64,000 nt of DNA, from NCBI GenBank assembly GCA_963811225.1, contig CAWEQO010000012.1, positions 744,001 to 808,000 on the forward strand, in the 5' to 3' direction. Source of the DNA: CAWEQO01 sp963811225 (GTDB taxonomy: Bacteria; Chloroflexota; Anaerolineae; Anaerolineales; Anaerolineaceae). The number at the start of each line of letters is the position of its first letter. Position 1 is the stretch's first letter. Both the position numbers and the translations under genes were made by a program. Below the pieces are notes generated by a model. That model saw only the letters and a list, made by a program, of their open reading frames with translations, was not told the DNA's origin and did not search any database. This document shows, piece by piece, positions 48,884-57,835 of this stretch.

Positions 48884-49999
48884 GTGACGAACAATACTAC
48901 CATCCGTTACCCTCGCAATGTTATCGTGCGCAGGCTGCTGCGGCTGCTTGGACGCATCATCTTTCCCCTGTTTGCGCAAGTCAAAATTAACGGGCGAGAG
49001 AACTTCCCGAAATCAGGGCCGCTCATCCTGGCCGGCAATCATGTCGCCGTGGTGGAAGTGTTATTGATGGCGGTCTATGCGCCTTACCTCATCGAAATCC
49101 TCGGCACCGGAGACATCCCGCTTGATCCCAGCTACGCCTGGATGGGTAAGCTGTATCAATTCATTCCGATCAACCGAGGCAATATTGACCAGCAAGGTCT
49201 CAAGCAAGCTTTGAGCGTGCTGCAGCAAGGCGGCGTGCTGGCAATCTTCCCGGAGGGCGGCATCTGGCAGCCGGCCGCCATGCAGGCTCACACCGGCGTC
49301 TCTTATCTCAGCAGCCAGGGCAGCGCCCCGGTCCTGCCGATTGGTTTCGGCGGCATGCGCGGCGCTCTGGCTGCCATGCTGCACTTCAAGCGTCCCAAAA
49401 TGACCATGACGGTCGGAGAGGTGCTGCCGCCGGTCGAAGTCAAACGCCCGGACCTGTCGCGCAAGGAGGCGCTGGTGCAAGGCGCCAACGATATCCTCGA
49501 GCGCATCCGCGCCCTGGTGCCCGTGGAGGAGCGCCAGCGCGCCACCCCCCTCCAAGTCGAGCGCTACGAATTGAACTTGCAGGTCATCAACCAGCAGGGG
49601 CAGTCCGTCTCGCCACCGCAGGCAGTGGCGATCGTCCAGGCGGCTCCGCTGGCGAAGTTCCTGTGCCAACCGGTGCTGCTGGACGTGTTCGTACGAAACC
49701 TGCACATGCCGCAGGTGCGGGCGCTGCAGTTTCCTCACCCCGCTCATCCCGCGGTTAAGGTCGAGCAGGCCGCCCAAGCCATTCTCGGCTACCTGGACGT
49801 TAATACCGGCTTCCTGACCTACCGCTTTGGTATGGAAGAAGGCATCGACATGCGCGCCGGGATCGCGCAGCTGCGTGATCTGGCAGCTTGGGCTGAAGGT
49901 CACGGTTACGCCATCGACATCCTCCCCGAACACCATTACAAAGACGAGCAGGGCAGCGAAGTGATCGAGACCGGCGGCGTCGTCAGGCCCAACCTGTGA
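48884..49999 (+). CDS. PlsC-type lysophospholipid acyltransferase with extra C-terminal domain
   Basis: 371 residues, starting at GTG. Residues about 20-215 are an LPLAT domain: block I is NHVAVVEV (NHx4E instead of the common NHx4D), block II region RGNIDQQGLKQALSVLQ, block III FPEGGIWQ, block IV VLPIGFGG. The first helix region anchors it to the membrane. Residues about 215-371 form an additional domain that I cannot assign, rich in Gln and Val, ending in a charged HHYKDEQ segment. It probably acylates lysophosphatidate or a related lipid; the Asp-to-Glu change at block I is conservative. Confidence 0.87.
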   Translation: MTNNTTIRYPRNVIVRRLLRLLGRIIFPLFAQVKINGRENFPKSGPLILAGNHVAVVEVLLMAVYAPYLIEILGTGDIPLDPSYAWMGKLYQFIPINRGNIDQQGLKQALSVLQQGGVLAIFPEGGIWQPAAMQAHTGVSYLSSQGSAPVLPIGFGGMRGALAAMLHFKRPKMTMTVGEVLPPVEVKRPDLSRKEALVQGANDILERIRALVPVEERQRATPLQVERYELNLQVINQQGQSVSPPQAVAIVQAAPLAKFLCQPVLLDVFVRNLHMPQVRALQFPHPAHPAVKVEQAAQAILGYLDVNTGFLTYRFGMEEGIDMRAGIAQLRDLAAWAEGHGYAIDILPEHHYKDEQGSEVIETGGVVRPNL

Positions 50000-50134
50000 T
50001 CTTGGCTTTCCGTAAAACGCTCGGGGATCAATCGCCAATCCATAGAAAGACACTGCCTGTTGGAACCGGCTGTTTGCTGTATTCAGGCAGGCGGTATAGG
50101 ATCTATGGTTGCGCAGTCATGGGATTGTGAATTT

Positions 50135-51013
50135 ATGGCTAAGAAGATCCTCCTCGATACCGATATTGGCAGCGACATTGATGACGCAGTCTGCCTGGCC
50201 TATCTCCTGGCCAACCCCGAATGCGATCTGCTCGGCATCACCACCGTCACCGGGCAGCCGGTCGAGCGCGCTCGCATGACCAGTGCCATGTGCCGTGCGG
50301 CCGGAAAGGACGTCCCTATCTTTGCCGGGCTGGAATCGCCGCTCCTGATCCGGCAGCGCCAGCCCGAAGCGCCGCAGTCACGCGCCCTGGCGAATTGGCC
50401 CCACCAGCGCGACTTCCCCTGCGGGGCAGATGCCATCCTGTTCCTGCGCGACACCATCCGCGCCCACCCGGGCGAGATCACTCTGCTGACCATCGGCCCG
50501 CTGACCAACATCGGCGTGTTATTCAGCCTCGATCCCGAGATCCCGTCGCTGTTAAAGGGTATGTTCATCATGGGCGGAGCCTTTATCCCCCGGCCCGGAC
50601 AGTATGAGATGGAATGGAACGAAATCGTCGATCCGCACGCGGCTGCCATCGTTTACAGCCGGCCCCCGCAAGTGCAGCGCTCAATTGGCATCGATGTGAC
50701 CCTGCAAGTGCAGATGGACGCGCAGCAGGTCAGGCAGCGTTTTCGCTCTGCGCTGCTGCAGCCCGTGCTGGACTTCGCCGAGGTTTGGTTCCGCGAGCAA
50801 GACGTCATTACCTTCCACGATCCGCTCGCCGCCGCCTGCATTTTCGATCCCACCATCTGCCGCTTTGAATCCGGGCGCATAGACATCGAAACTACCGACC
50901 CAGACAAGCTGGGGAAAACCAGCTTCACTCCCGACCTGGACGCACAACAAGAGGTCGCTCTGGAAGTCCAACCCGATCGCTTCTTCAAGCACTTTTTCTC
51001 GATGTTCGAATAA
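50135..51013 (+). CDS. Inosine-uridine preferring nucleoside hydrolase
   Basis: 292 residues from the ATG at 50135; the open frame begins 75 bases before without a ribosome binding site. The family signature DTDIGSDIDDAVCLAYLL gives the calcium-binding Asp cluster. LTIGPLTNIGVLFSLDPEI, MGGAF and EMEWNEIVDPHAAAIV complete the active site, with HDPLAAACIF near the end. It splits ribonucleosides into base and ribose for salvage, which fits with the 5'-nucleotidase at 39252 that would deliver nucleosides. Confidence 0.94.
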   Translation: MAKKILLDTDIGSDIDDAVCLAYLLANPECDLLGITTVTGQPVERARMTSAMCRAAGKDVPIFAGLESPLLIRQRQPEAPQSRALANWPHQRDFPCGADAILFLRDTIRAHPGEITLLTIGPLTNIGVLFSLDPEIPSLLKGMFIMGGAFIPRPGQYEMEWNEIVDPHAAAIVYSRPPQVQRSIGIDVTLQVQMDAQQVRQRFRSALLQPVLDFAEVWFREQDVITFHDPLAAACIFDPTICRFESGRIDIETTDPDKLGKTSFTPDLDAQQEVALEVQPDRFFKHFFSMFE

Positions 51014-51025
51014 AGACTCTCTTCC

Positions 51026-52288
51026 TTACTTCCTGACGTGGTACTCCCCCTCCACCACCCACTTGTACGTCGTCAGCTCGCGCAAGCCCATCGGACCGCG
51101 CGCATGCAGGCGCTGGGTTGAAATCGCCACCTCGGCACCCAGGCCGAACTCGCCGCCGTCTGTGAAGCGCGTGCTGGCGTTTACGTACACCGCCGCCGAA
51201 TCCACTTCGGCAATGAAGCGCCGGGAGTGTTCCTCGTCGCGGGTCAGGATGCCGTCCGAGTGCCCTGTGCTGTGCGCCTCGATGTGCTCGATCGCCTGGT
51301 CGATCCCGTCCACCACCTTGATCCCCAGCACCAGCGACAGCCACTCCGTGTCAAAATCATCCACTCCAGCGGGCTGGGCCTGATCCCGCTGTTCCCTCGG
51401 CAAGCACTCCATCGCCCGCTCGTCCACCCGGAAGCTAACCCCATCCTTGTTCAGCGCCTGCACCAGCCGGGGAATGAATTCCTGCGCCACGCGCCGATCC
51501 ACCAGGGCCGTGTCGAGCGCATTGCACACCGTCGGTCGCTGGATCTTAGCGTTGCGGATCACCGCCAGCGACGCTTCCAGATCGGCGGTTTCATCCACAT
51601 ACAGGTGGCAAATGCCAATCCCGCCGGTAATGACCGGGATCTGGCTGTTCTCCCGGCAGTACTGGTGCAGCTGCGCCGAGCCGCGCGGGATCAGCATGTC
51701 CACATACGCGTGCATCTTCAGCAGTTCGCCCACCAGCGCCCGGTCGGGGCTGTCGATGAACTGGACCGCTTCTTGCGGCACGGCAGTGCCCTCCAGGCCG
51801 CGCCGGATTGCCCCCACCAGCGCCCGGTTGGAGCGCAGCGTCTCGCTGCCGCCGCGTAGGATGATGGCGTTACCGGTCTTCAAAGCCAACCCGGCCACAT
51901 CCACGGTTACGTTCGGCCGCGATTCATAGATCACCGCCAGCACGCCCACCGGAATGCGCTGCTTGCGCAGTTTCAGTCCGTTTTCCAGGACGCTCGCGTC
52001 GAACACCTCTCCGACCGGGTCGGGCAGTCCGGCGATGCCGCGAAGGCTGTCGAGCATTCCCGCCATCCGGGTTTCGGTCAGCGTCAGCCGGTCGAGCAGC
52101 GCCTCTGACAGCCCCTTGGCCCTGCCCGCCTCGACATCCTCGCGGTTGGCTGCCAGGATCACATCACGCTCCCCTTCGATCTGCTCGGCTATCCGCAGCA
52201 AAGCCGCGTTCTTCTGCTCACTCAATGCCCTTGCCAGCTGCCGTGCCGCCTTACGCGCCGCTTTTCCCATCCCGTCCAATTTTGACAT
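51026..52288 (-). CDS. proA: Gamma-glutamyl phosphate reductase
   Basis: 420 residues, normal for ProA, the NADPH-dependent second step of proline synthesis. It has VIYESRPNVTVDVAGLALKTGNAIILRGG, KMHAYVDMLIPRGSAQLHQY, ICHLYVDETAD and the catalytic Cys in RPTVCNALDTALVD. The end includes FTDGGEFGLGAEVAISTQRLHARGPMGLRELTTYKW. A strong AAAGGAGGT precedes the ATG. It is the last gene of the gltA / HprK-like / proB / proA row. Confidence 0.97.
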   Translation of the reverse strand: MSKLDGMGKAARKAARQLARALSEQKNAALLRIAEQIEGERDVILAANREDVEAGRAKGLSEALLDRLTLTETRMAGMLDSLRGIAGLPDPVGEVFDASVLENGLKLRKQRIPVGVLAVIYESRPNVTVDVAGLALKTGNAIILRGGSETLRSNRALVGAIRRGLEGTAVPQEAVQFIDSPDRALVGELLKMHAYVDMLIPRGSAQLHQYCRENSQIPVITGGIGICHLYVDETADLEASLAVIRNAKIQRPTVCNALDTALVDRRVAQEFIPRLVQALNKDGVSFRVDERAMECLPREQRDQAQPAGVDDFDTEWLSLVLGIKVVDGIDQAIEHIEAHSTGHSDGILTRDEEHSRRFIAEVDSAAVYVNASTRFTDGGEFGLGAEVAISTQRLHARGPMGLRELTTYKWVVEGEYHVRK

Positions 52289-52309
52289 CCCTACCTCCTT
52301 TAGGAGTGA

Positions 52310-52359
52310 TTCGTCAATTGGGCAATAGGATCAAGCTTCCTAACTGCCCAATTGACGAA
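52310..52359 (-). promoter_or_regulatory. Intercistronic hairpin between proB and proA
   Basis: 15-bp perfect arms TTCGTCAATTGGGCA and complement, 20-base loop, no U run on the minus strand. It may set the proB:proA ratio by partial termination or RNA processing. Confidence 0.6.
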
Positions 52360-52367
52360 GGGCCTCT

Positions 52368-53474
52368 CTACAACAACATCATATTATTATGATGAATGAC
52401 CTCATCCCCATAGGTGTACCCCAACAGGCTCTCGATCTCCGCCGACTGGCGGCCCAACAACACCTGCAGGTCCTTGGAGGAATAGTTCACCAGGCCTAGC
52501 GCCGCTTCGTTCTCGGCGGGGTCCAGGATACGCACCGTGTCGCCCCGCTCGAAGCCGCCCTCCACCGCGGTGACACCTACCGGGAGCAAGCTGCCGCCAC
52601 GCCGCAGCGCCTGGATCGCTCCGGCGTCCACCTGCACCCGCCCAGCGCTGCGCATGCCGGCCAAGATGTAACGCTTGCGGCTCTCCATGGTGCTAATCAA
52701 GGGGGTGAAGCGTGTCCCCAGCCGCTCTCCGTTGACTACACGCTGCAAAACGTCCGGCTCGCCACCCGCTGCGATCACCACCGCCGCGCCTGAGCGTCGC
52801 GCCAGATCGGCAGCTTGCAGCTTGGTTGCCATGCCGCCCGTTCCCAATCCGCTCACGCTGCCCCCGGCCGCCTCGACGAGACTGCCCGGGATCTCCGGCG
52901 TATTCACCTCTTCCACCAGCCGGGCGTCACTGTGATTGCGCGGGTCCGCGGTAAACAGTCCTGGCTGGTCGGTCAGCAGAACCAGCAGGTCCGCTCCGAT
53001 TAAGTTAGCCACCAGCGCCGACAGGGTGTCGTTATCACCGAAGCGGATCTCTTCGGTCGCGATCGTATCGTTCTCATTAATGATCGGGATCACCCCTTGC
53101 GCCAGCAGGGCTTCAAGGGTGTTGTGGGCGTTCAAGTAGCGGTTGCGATCTGAAAGGTCAGAGCGGGTCAGCAGCACCTGGGCCACTTGTTTGCTGTACA
53201 GTTGGAAGATTTGGGAATAGATCGCCATCAGCCGCGGCTGCCCCACCGCCGAGAGCATCTGCTTAGAAGGGATGAATTTAGGTAGATCGGGGAAATTCAG
53301 GGCCTCGTTCCCGGCAGCAATCGCCCCTGAAGATGCCAGGGCCACCTGCACCCCATTGGAATGCAGCCTCGAAATTTGCCGTATCAACTCGACCATGCGC
53401 GGCAGTGACAGGTTAGACGTCTCCGCCGTAAGAGTAGATGTGCCCAATTTAACGACGATTCGATGGTAGGGCAT
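52368..53474 (-). CDS. proB: Glutamate 5-kinase with PUA domain
   Basis: 368 residues. The amino-acid kinase domain (1-260) shows VVKLGTSTLT, ALASSGAIAAG, VLLTRSDLSDRNRYLNAHNTLEALL, IPIINENDTIATEEIRFGDNDTLSALVANLI and VSGLGTGGMATKLQAA. The C-terminal PUA domain (about 275-368) is present as in enteric ProB. Makes gamma-glutamyl phosphate, the feedback-regulated first step of proline synthesis. Starts 7 bases after the preceding gene. Confidence 0.97.
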   Translation of the reverse strand: MPYHRIVVKLGTSTLTAETSNLSLPRMVELIRQISRLHSNGVQVALASSGAIAAGNEALNFPDLPKFIPSKQMLSAVGQPRLMAIYSQIFQLYSKQVAQVLLTRSDLSDRNRYLNAHNTLEALLAQGVIPIINENDTIATEEIRFGDNDTLSALVANLIGADLLVLLTDQPGLFTADPRNHSDARLVEEVNTPEIPGSLVEAAGGSVSGLGTGGMATKLQAADLARRSGAAVVIAAGGEPDVLQRVVNGERLGTRFTPLISTMESRKRYILAGMRSAGRVQVDAGAIQALRRGGSLLPVGVTAVEGGFERGDTVRILDPAENEAALGLVNYSSKDLQVLLGRQSAEIESLLGYTYGDEVIHHNNMMLL

Positions 53475-53481
53475 AGAAAGA

Positions 53482-55287
53482 TCAATGCTGTGGTAACAGC
53501 ACTCCTTCGATGGTTTCCATCAGCGCCCTGGCCGCCGCCGCCGGTCCCTCACGCTCCAAGCCGTGCACGCCCAGGCAGGTGCGCATCTCACCCACGAACG
53601 TATGGCTGTCGAACAGCGCCTGGAAAAAGTCCTGCGCCAGCCCTTCATGCAGCTCGCGATACTGAGGAGGGCCGAAGATGTTGCCAAAATATGATTCCAC
53701 CATACCCGTAGTCGTGGTGGTGCCTTTGCTCATCACCGCCCCACGCCGATAAACCGCCAACGCTTCCTCCGGTGAGTGAAACGCCCGAATCACCGGATGC
53801 TCATCGTCCACCAGGTCATAGTTGTTGGCGTACAGGATGATGTCCACCGGATAGCCGCGCACCACTTCCTTGTATTTAGTCACCGGCAGCACCACCCGGG
53901 CGTTGGTCTGGTCGGGGTTCATCATGATCACCCGGTCGATCTGCCCCAGGGCATAGCCCGACTGCAAATCATCCAGGCGCACGAAAGCGCCCATCTCGGT
54001 GCCAAAGCCATAAACCCGCCCATCCGGGCCAATCTGCAGCGAGCCCATATCGTCGGCGATCACGGTCAGGTCTTCGACGTGGCTGTTGCCGATCGTACGC
54101 AGCGCCTCCAGCGTCTCGGACTTGCCCGCGCCGGTATCCCCAACAATCAGCACGTTGATATCGCCGTCGTTGCGGAAGGCGATGTTCACCATCGCGCCGT
54201 GAAACGGCAGCCAACCCTGCTTCATGGCCTTGATGTTGTGCAAGGTCAGCACCATCTTCTTTAAATAACCGAAGTAGCCGTAGCGGTCACGGTACGGCAC
54301 CGTGCCAACCAGAATGTCGTTCTCCTCATCTTCGTAGAAGATCGTTTCGGAGCTCGTAGGCTCCTCTTCGAACGGCTTATGCCCGAAGATGAACACCGCG
54401 TCCGGCTGTCGGTCCAGGTCTTCATCGTCGGCCAGCTCGAACAGGTTGCTGAGCGAAAAGCCCAGCTCGAACAGGCTCAGGTTGAAGTAGATCAGGATCA
54501 GCTGCGGACCTACCTTGGCAGGATAGCACAGCCAATCCTGCGGATCCATCTCGATCTGTTCCAGCGGGTTGGCGTACACCCGCTCGAACATGCCGCTGCG
54601 CTTATTGGACGGGGTGTTGAAGATCATTGGCGGATAGATGAGCACCTGGCGCAGCATGGGCGTCTGGTTGAGCTTCTCGTACAGCGGCGATTTGAACGGC
54701 ACCTTCTTCTGCATTGCAATCGTGCCGATCTCCACGCCTGCACTGACCTGGCGGTATACCCGCGGGTGACGCCCGGTGATGTTCTCCTGCACGTTGCGGT
54801 AGGCCTCGCGCACCACGTACATCAGCGCCTCGACCGTGTCGTTGAAGGTTCGATACGGCCGCCGATCCAGCCGGTCCTCCAGCGAGTCGCACACCATCAA
54901 ACGGTGCAGCCGCCGCCAGTAGTTATAAAACTGCTCAACGAAGTCGTTGAGCAGGCTCTTGTCTCGGAAGAACTGCTCCGAGCCTTCGAGCACCCTTGGA
55001 ACGAGGTCTGCCGGGAGGTTCTCCAGGAACTGCAGCGTTTGCGCCAGCAAGAGCATATCCTGCTGCAAAACCGGCGCATGATCGAAAATGCGCAGCAGCC
55101 GCGACTGCTTCTCTTCCAGGCTGTGAATGTACTGTTCGAGGATCTCCTGAAACAATCCACTTGCCAGAAGCTCGCTCGCACTGATATTCATTTTATTGCG
55201 CGAGTGCAGAACCACCTTACCATCGAAAATGCGGTAGGACTTGCCGGCCGACGTTGACGAGCTGCTGCGATACGTTCCTACATCCAT
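53482..55287 (-). CDS. HPr kinase/PEPCK-superfamily P-loop protein of unknown role
   Basis: 601 residues. The first 330 residues are helical and not recognised (QEILEQYIHSLEEKQSRLLRI, LVPRVLEGSEQFFRDKSLLNDFVEQ). The C-terminal part carries HGAMVNIAF, a Walker A of HPr-kinase type GDTGAGKSETLEAL (about residue 383) and TVIADDMGSLQIGPDG, followed by KGTTTTTGMVESYF and RTCLG. The GDTGAGKSE and ADD pair resembles HprK, while overall size is nearer to PEP carboxykinase. It may be a protein or small-molecule kinase or a divergent carboxykinase. Placed 23 bases after gltA and 7 before proB, it plausibly links central carbon flux to glutamate use. The function is inferred only from context. Confidence 0.7.
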   Translation of the reverse strand: MDVGTYRSSSSTSAGKSYRIFDGKVVLHSRNKMNISASELLASGLFQEILEQYIHSLEEKQSRLLRIFDHAPVLQQDMLLLAQTLQFLENLPADLVPRVLEGSEQFFRDKSLLNDFVEQFYNYWRRLHRLMVCDSLEDRLDRRPYRTFNDTVEALMYVVREAYRNVQENITGRHPRVYRQVSAGVEIGTIAMQKKVPFKSPLYEKLNQTPMLRQVLIYPPMIFNTPSNKRSGMFERVYANPLEQIEMDPQDWLCYPAKVGPQLILIYFNLSLFELGFSLSNLFELADDEDLDRQPDAVFIFGHKPFEEEPTSSETIFYEDEENDILVGTVPYRDRYGYFGYLKKMVLTLHNIKAMKQGWLPFHGAMVNIAFRNDGDINVLIVGDTGAGKSETLEALRTIGNSHVEDLTVIADDMGSLQIGPDGRVYGFGTEMGAFVRLDDLQSGYALGQIDRVIMMNPDQTNARVVLPVTKYKEVVRGYPVDIILYANNYDLVDDEHPVIRAFHSPEEALAVYRRGAVMSKGTTTTTGMVESYFGNIFGPPQYRELHEGLAQDFFQALFDSHTFVGEMRTCLGVHGLEREGPAAAARALMETIEGVLLPQH

Positions 55288-55310
55288 CCCTGATCCACCT
55301 TTACTTTCAA

Positions 55311-56672
55311 TTATCCCGCCACCGGCTGCGAGGCCTTCGGTTGCGGCTGTGGTTTCTTTGGCTGCTCTTCTTTTTCTTCGATCATCTCTTCCAGCATCCG
55401 GGTCGTCAGCGATTTGGGCCGCTCGATCGGTTTCATCAGAACCCGGGCCCAGGTAGCGTGGGTGGTGATGCCCAGCGCCCGGCTGACCCCAAACAGCACC
55501 GTGAAGAAATCGTATTCACGCACGCCGTAATGATACTGCAGCGAGCCTGAGATGGCGTCCACGTTTGGCCAGGGGTTGCTAACCTTGCCCAACTTCTGCA
55601 GCACGCCCGGGATCGCATCATACACCAGTTGGACCAACTGGAACAGCTCGTCTTTGGGTAAGTACTTTTTGCCGAAGTTAAGCTGGGCGGTGAAGCGCGG
55701 ATCGGTGGTACGCAGCACAGCGTGACCGTAGCCTGGGATCACCTGACCGGCGTTCAGCTGCTCCCAGGCGAAGTCGGCCAGTTCCTGCCGGGTCGGGAAG
55801 TTTGGAAAACGCTCCTTGACGCTCATCAGCCAGCGCAGCACTTCTTGGTTCGCCAATCCGTGCAGCGGCCCGGCCAAGCCATCCATACCGGCCGAGACCG
55901 AATAGTACGTATCCGACAGGGCGGACGCCACCAGATGGGCCGTATGAGCGCTGACGTTGCCGCCCTCATGATCCGAATGGATCACGAAGAACAAGCGGCA
56001 CAGGTCTTGATACTCTTTATCGTCGCCCTTGCCGATCATATAGGCAAAATTCGCGCCCCAATCCAGGTCCGGGTTGGGCTTAACAATCTGCCCATCCCGG
56101 TACTTCAGGTTGTAGATAAAAGCCGCCAGCCCCGGCAGCCTGGCCGTCAAATTCAGGCTGTCTTCCAGATAGTAGCGCCAGTATTCATCCTTCGGGATAC
56201 CCTCTTCGTACTTCTTGGCGAACACCGACTCGTTCTGCATGATTAAGATACCTTGAGAAAACAGGACCATCGGGTGGGTTTCCTTTGGCATCGCTCGCAG
56301 CACGTCGTAGACGTACTGCGGGATTTCGCTGCGCGTCTTCCACTCTTTCTCGACTTCCTGCGCCTGCGCTTTCGTCGGTATGGCGTTAGCCATCAACAGG
56401 TAATACAACCCCCCGACCATCGGGTACTCCGAGCCTTCCCATTTGGGCAGAGCTTCGAGGATTTCCGGAATGCTGTACCCGCGAAAACGGATGCCCTCCT
56501 GAGGATCGACGTAGGAAATGTCACTGACCTGAACGGGCACACCACGAACGCCGCCGTAAATCTGTTCGACCGTAACGCCGGCAATTTCGAAAGCTCCATG
56601 TTCCTTGACCAGCTTGGAAACGCGCTCACGCCAAATCGGAACCAGATCACTGATCTTCTCTTCAAGTATCAT
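55311..56672 (-). CDS. gltA: Citrate synthase (eukaryote-like type)
   Basis: 453 residues from the ATG at 56672, preceded by GGAGAG; a 9-codon longer start exists. The three catalytic residues can be placed: His in SDHEGGNVSAHTAHLV, His in GPLHGLANQEVL and Asp in TTDPRF after PGYGHAVLR. The opening IYGGVRGVPVQVSDISYVDPQEGIRFRGY and the length match the mitochondrial-like citrate synthases rather than the hexameric E. coli type. The last 20 residues are Lys/Gln/Pro-rich and unusual. Condenses acetyl-CoA and oxaloacetate. First enzyme gene of the row leading to proBA, behind the IclR regulator. Confidence 0.96.
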   Translation of the reverse strand: MILEEKISDLVPIWRERVSKLVKEHGAFEIAGVTVEQIYGGVRGVPVQVSDISYVDPQEGIRFRGYSIPEILEALPKWEGSEYPMVGGLYYLLMANAIPTKAQAQEVEKEWKTRSEIPQYVYDVLRAMPKETHPMVLFSQGILIMQNESVFAKKYEEGIPKDEYWRYYLEDSLNLTARLPGLAAFIYNLKYRDGQIVKPNPDLDWGANFAYMIGKGDDKEYQDLCRLFFVIHSDHEGGNVSAHTAHLVASALSDTYYSVSAGMDGLAGPLHGLANQEVLRWLMSVKERFPNFPTRQELADFAWEQLNAGQVIPGYGHAVLRTTDPRFTAQLNFGKKYLPKDELFQLVQLVYDAIPGVLQKLGKVSNPWPNVDAISGSLQYHYGVREYDFFTVLFGVSRALGITTHATWARVLMKPIERPKSLTTRMLEEMIEEKEEQPKKPQPQPKASQPVAG

Positions 56673-56764
56673 TCCGCACTCTCCTGCTACAACAATCAAC
56701 GAACTCTATCTGGATATAAACGTTCACACACCCCTGTACGTGCAGTTGCGCCGAGCGATGCCGG

Positions 56765-57565
56765 TTACATCGCCTGCTGCGGAACCGGACGGCGGTATGG
56801 GTTTGGCGCGCCCCGGTAGCCCATCTCACGAGAAATTTCGTAAGCGACCTCCGTCACCATCCGGCTGTATTTCTCTGTGCTTTCTTCCGTGAATCGTTGG
56901 GTGGGACCAGAAATGGTCAATGCTGCAGAGATATCACCGTTCTGATCGTAAATGGGGGCAGCCACCCCCGAGGCCTCCAAGATCCACTCTCCGTAGCTCA
57001 CGGCGTAGCCCTGTTCGGCAACCTTATCCAGCTCCACTTCCAAATCCTGGCGGTCGGCGATGGTGTTACTGGTCAGGGGTTCCAGCTTCATCGAATCCAG
57101 CAAGGCGTTGCGGTGAGCCTTAGAGACGAACGCCAGGAAGACCTTGCCCGCCGATCCTGCATACAACGGCAAGCGCCGCCCGATGCGAGCGTCGATCCGC
57201 ACAATGTGCGGGCTTTCCAGGCGCTCTACGCAAACTCGCTCGCTGCCCTCCAGCACGTACAGGCTGATGGTTTCAAGCGTTTCCACATGCAGTTGCTCCA
57301 TCAACGGCAGCGCTTGCTTGCGCACGTCCAAATTCGAAGTGTACACTCCTGCCCAAGACAGTAATTTCCCCCCCAAAGAATAGGCTCGTGTGACCGGGTT
57401 CTGGTTCAACAGACCGATGTCCTTCATCGCAGCCATCAAACGTCCCGACGTGCTGCTCGACAGGCCAACCATCCGTGCGGCTTCCCGCACCCCCAGCTCT
57501 GGATGATCCTGTGTAAAGCAGTCCAGTAAGGCCACAACTCGATGCAAAGTGTTGAACTTATCCAT
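56765..57565 (-). CDS. IclR-family transcriptional regulator
   Basis: 266 residues from the ATG at 57565; a GTG at 57589 would lie inside the palindromic operator and is less likely. An N-terminal winged helix (about 1-65: LHRVVALLDCFTQDHPELGVREAARMVGLSSSTSGRLMAAM) and the IclR effector domain (about 80-250) with RLPLYAGSAGKVFLAF and ASGVAAPIYDQNGDISAALTISGP are present. It stands between gltA (same strand, 92 bases downstream) and divergent icd-acnA, so it probably regulates this citrate / isocitrate set and itself. The ligand is unknown. Confidence 0.93.
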   Translation of the reverse strand: MDKFNTLHRVVALLDCFTQDHPELGVREAARMVGLSSSTSGRLMAAMKDIGLLNQNPVTRAYSLGGKLLSWAGVYTSNLDVRKQALPLMEQLHVETLETISLYVLEGSERVCVERLESPHIVRIDARIGRRLPLYAGSAGKVFLAFVSKAHRNALLDSMKLEPLTSNTIADRQDLEVELDKVAEQGYAVSYGEWILEASGVAAPIYDQNGDISAALTISGPTQRFTEESTEKYSRMVTEVAYEISREMGYRGAPNPYRRPVPQQAM

Positions 57566-57581
57566 ATCAAAGAATCCCTTT

Positions 57582-57600
57582 TGTCCCACTTAATGGGACA
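57582..57600. promoter_or_regulatory. Probable IclR operator
   Basis: TGTCCCA-CTTAA-TGGGACA palindrome, followed by a further half site TGTCCCA at 57602-57608. It lies just upstream of the regulator start, in the divergent region. Confidence 0.6.
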
Positions 57601-57696
57601 CTGTCCCAAAAACCATTGATCTATTATAGGGCTTTTCGGGCTTCTTTGTCAACCCCTTAAATTATATTGTTATAACTTGAGCTTGCCGTGATATGA

Positions 57697-57736
57697 TTTC
57701 AGGGAGAGGCCTTCTGCAGCGGCGCCCTCCCTGAAA
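57697..57736. promoter_or_regulatory. 10-bp-arm inverted repeat in the divergent regulator/icd region
   Basis: TTTCAGGGAG and CTCCCTGAAA arms 20 bases apart, 38 bases before the icd -35 box. It could be a second regulator site or an RNA hairpin. The rest of the 57609-57773 stretch is AT-rich with no gene. Confidence 0.45.
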
Positions 57737-57773
57737 CCAAACCACCACCTCGGCAGTTACAACTGGACATTAA

Positions 57774-57801
57774 TTGTCTATTTACTAGAATGTATTATAC
57801 T
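57774..57801 (+). promoter_or_regulatory. Predicted icd promoter
   Basis: TTGTCT (57774-57779), 16-base spacer, TATACT (57796-57801), 34 bases before the ATG at 57836. Confidence 0.55.
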
Positions 57802-57835
57802 ATATTAATAAGATTAGGATTCTCTGGTTTATGGG

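Noticed and set aside
53482..55287. Plain annotation as ATP-dependent PEP carboxykinase
   Set aside because: The Walker A is of HPr kinase type and the N-terminal half does not show PEPCK substrate motifs, so only superfamily membership is claimed.
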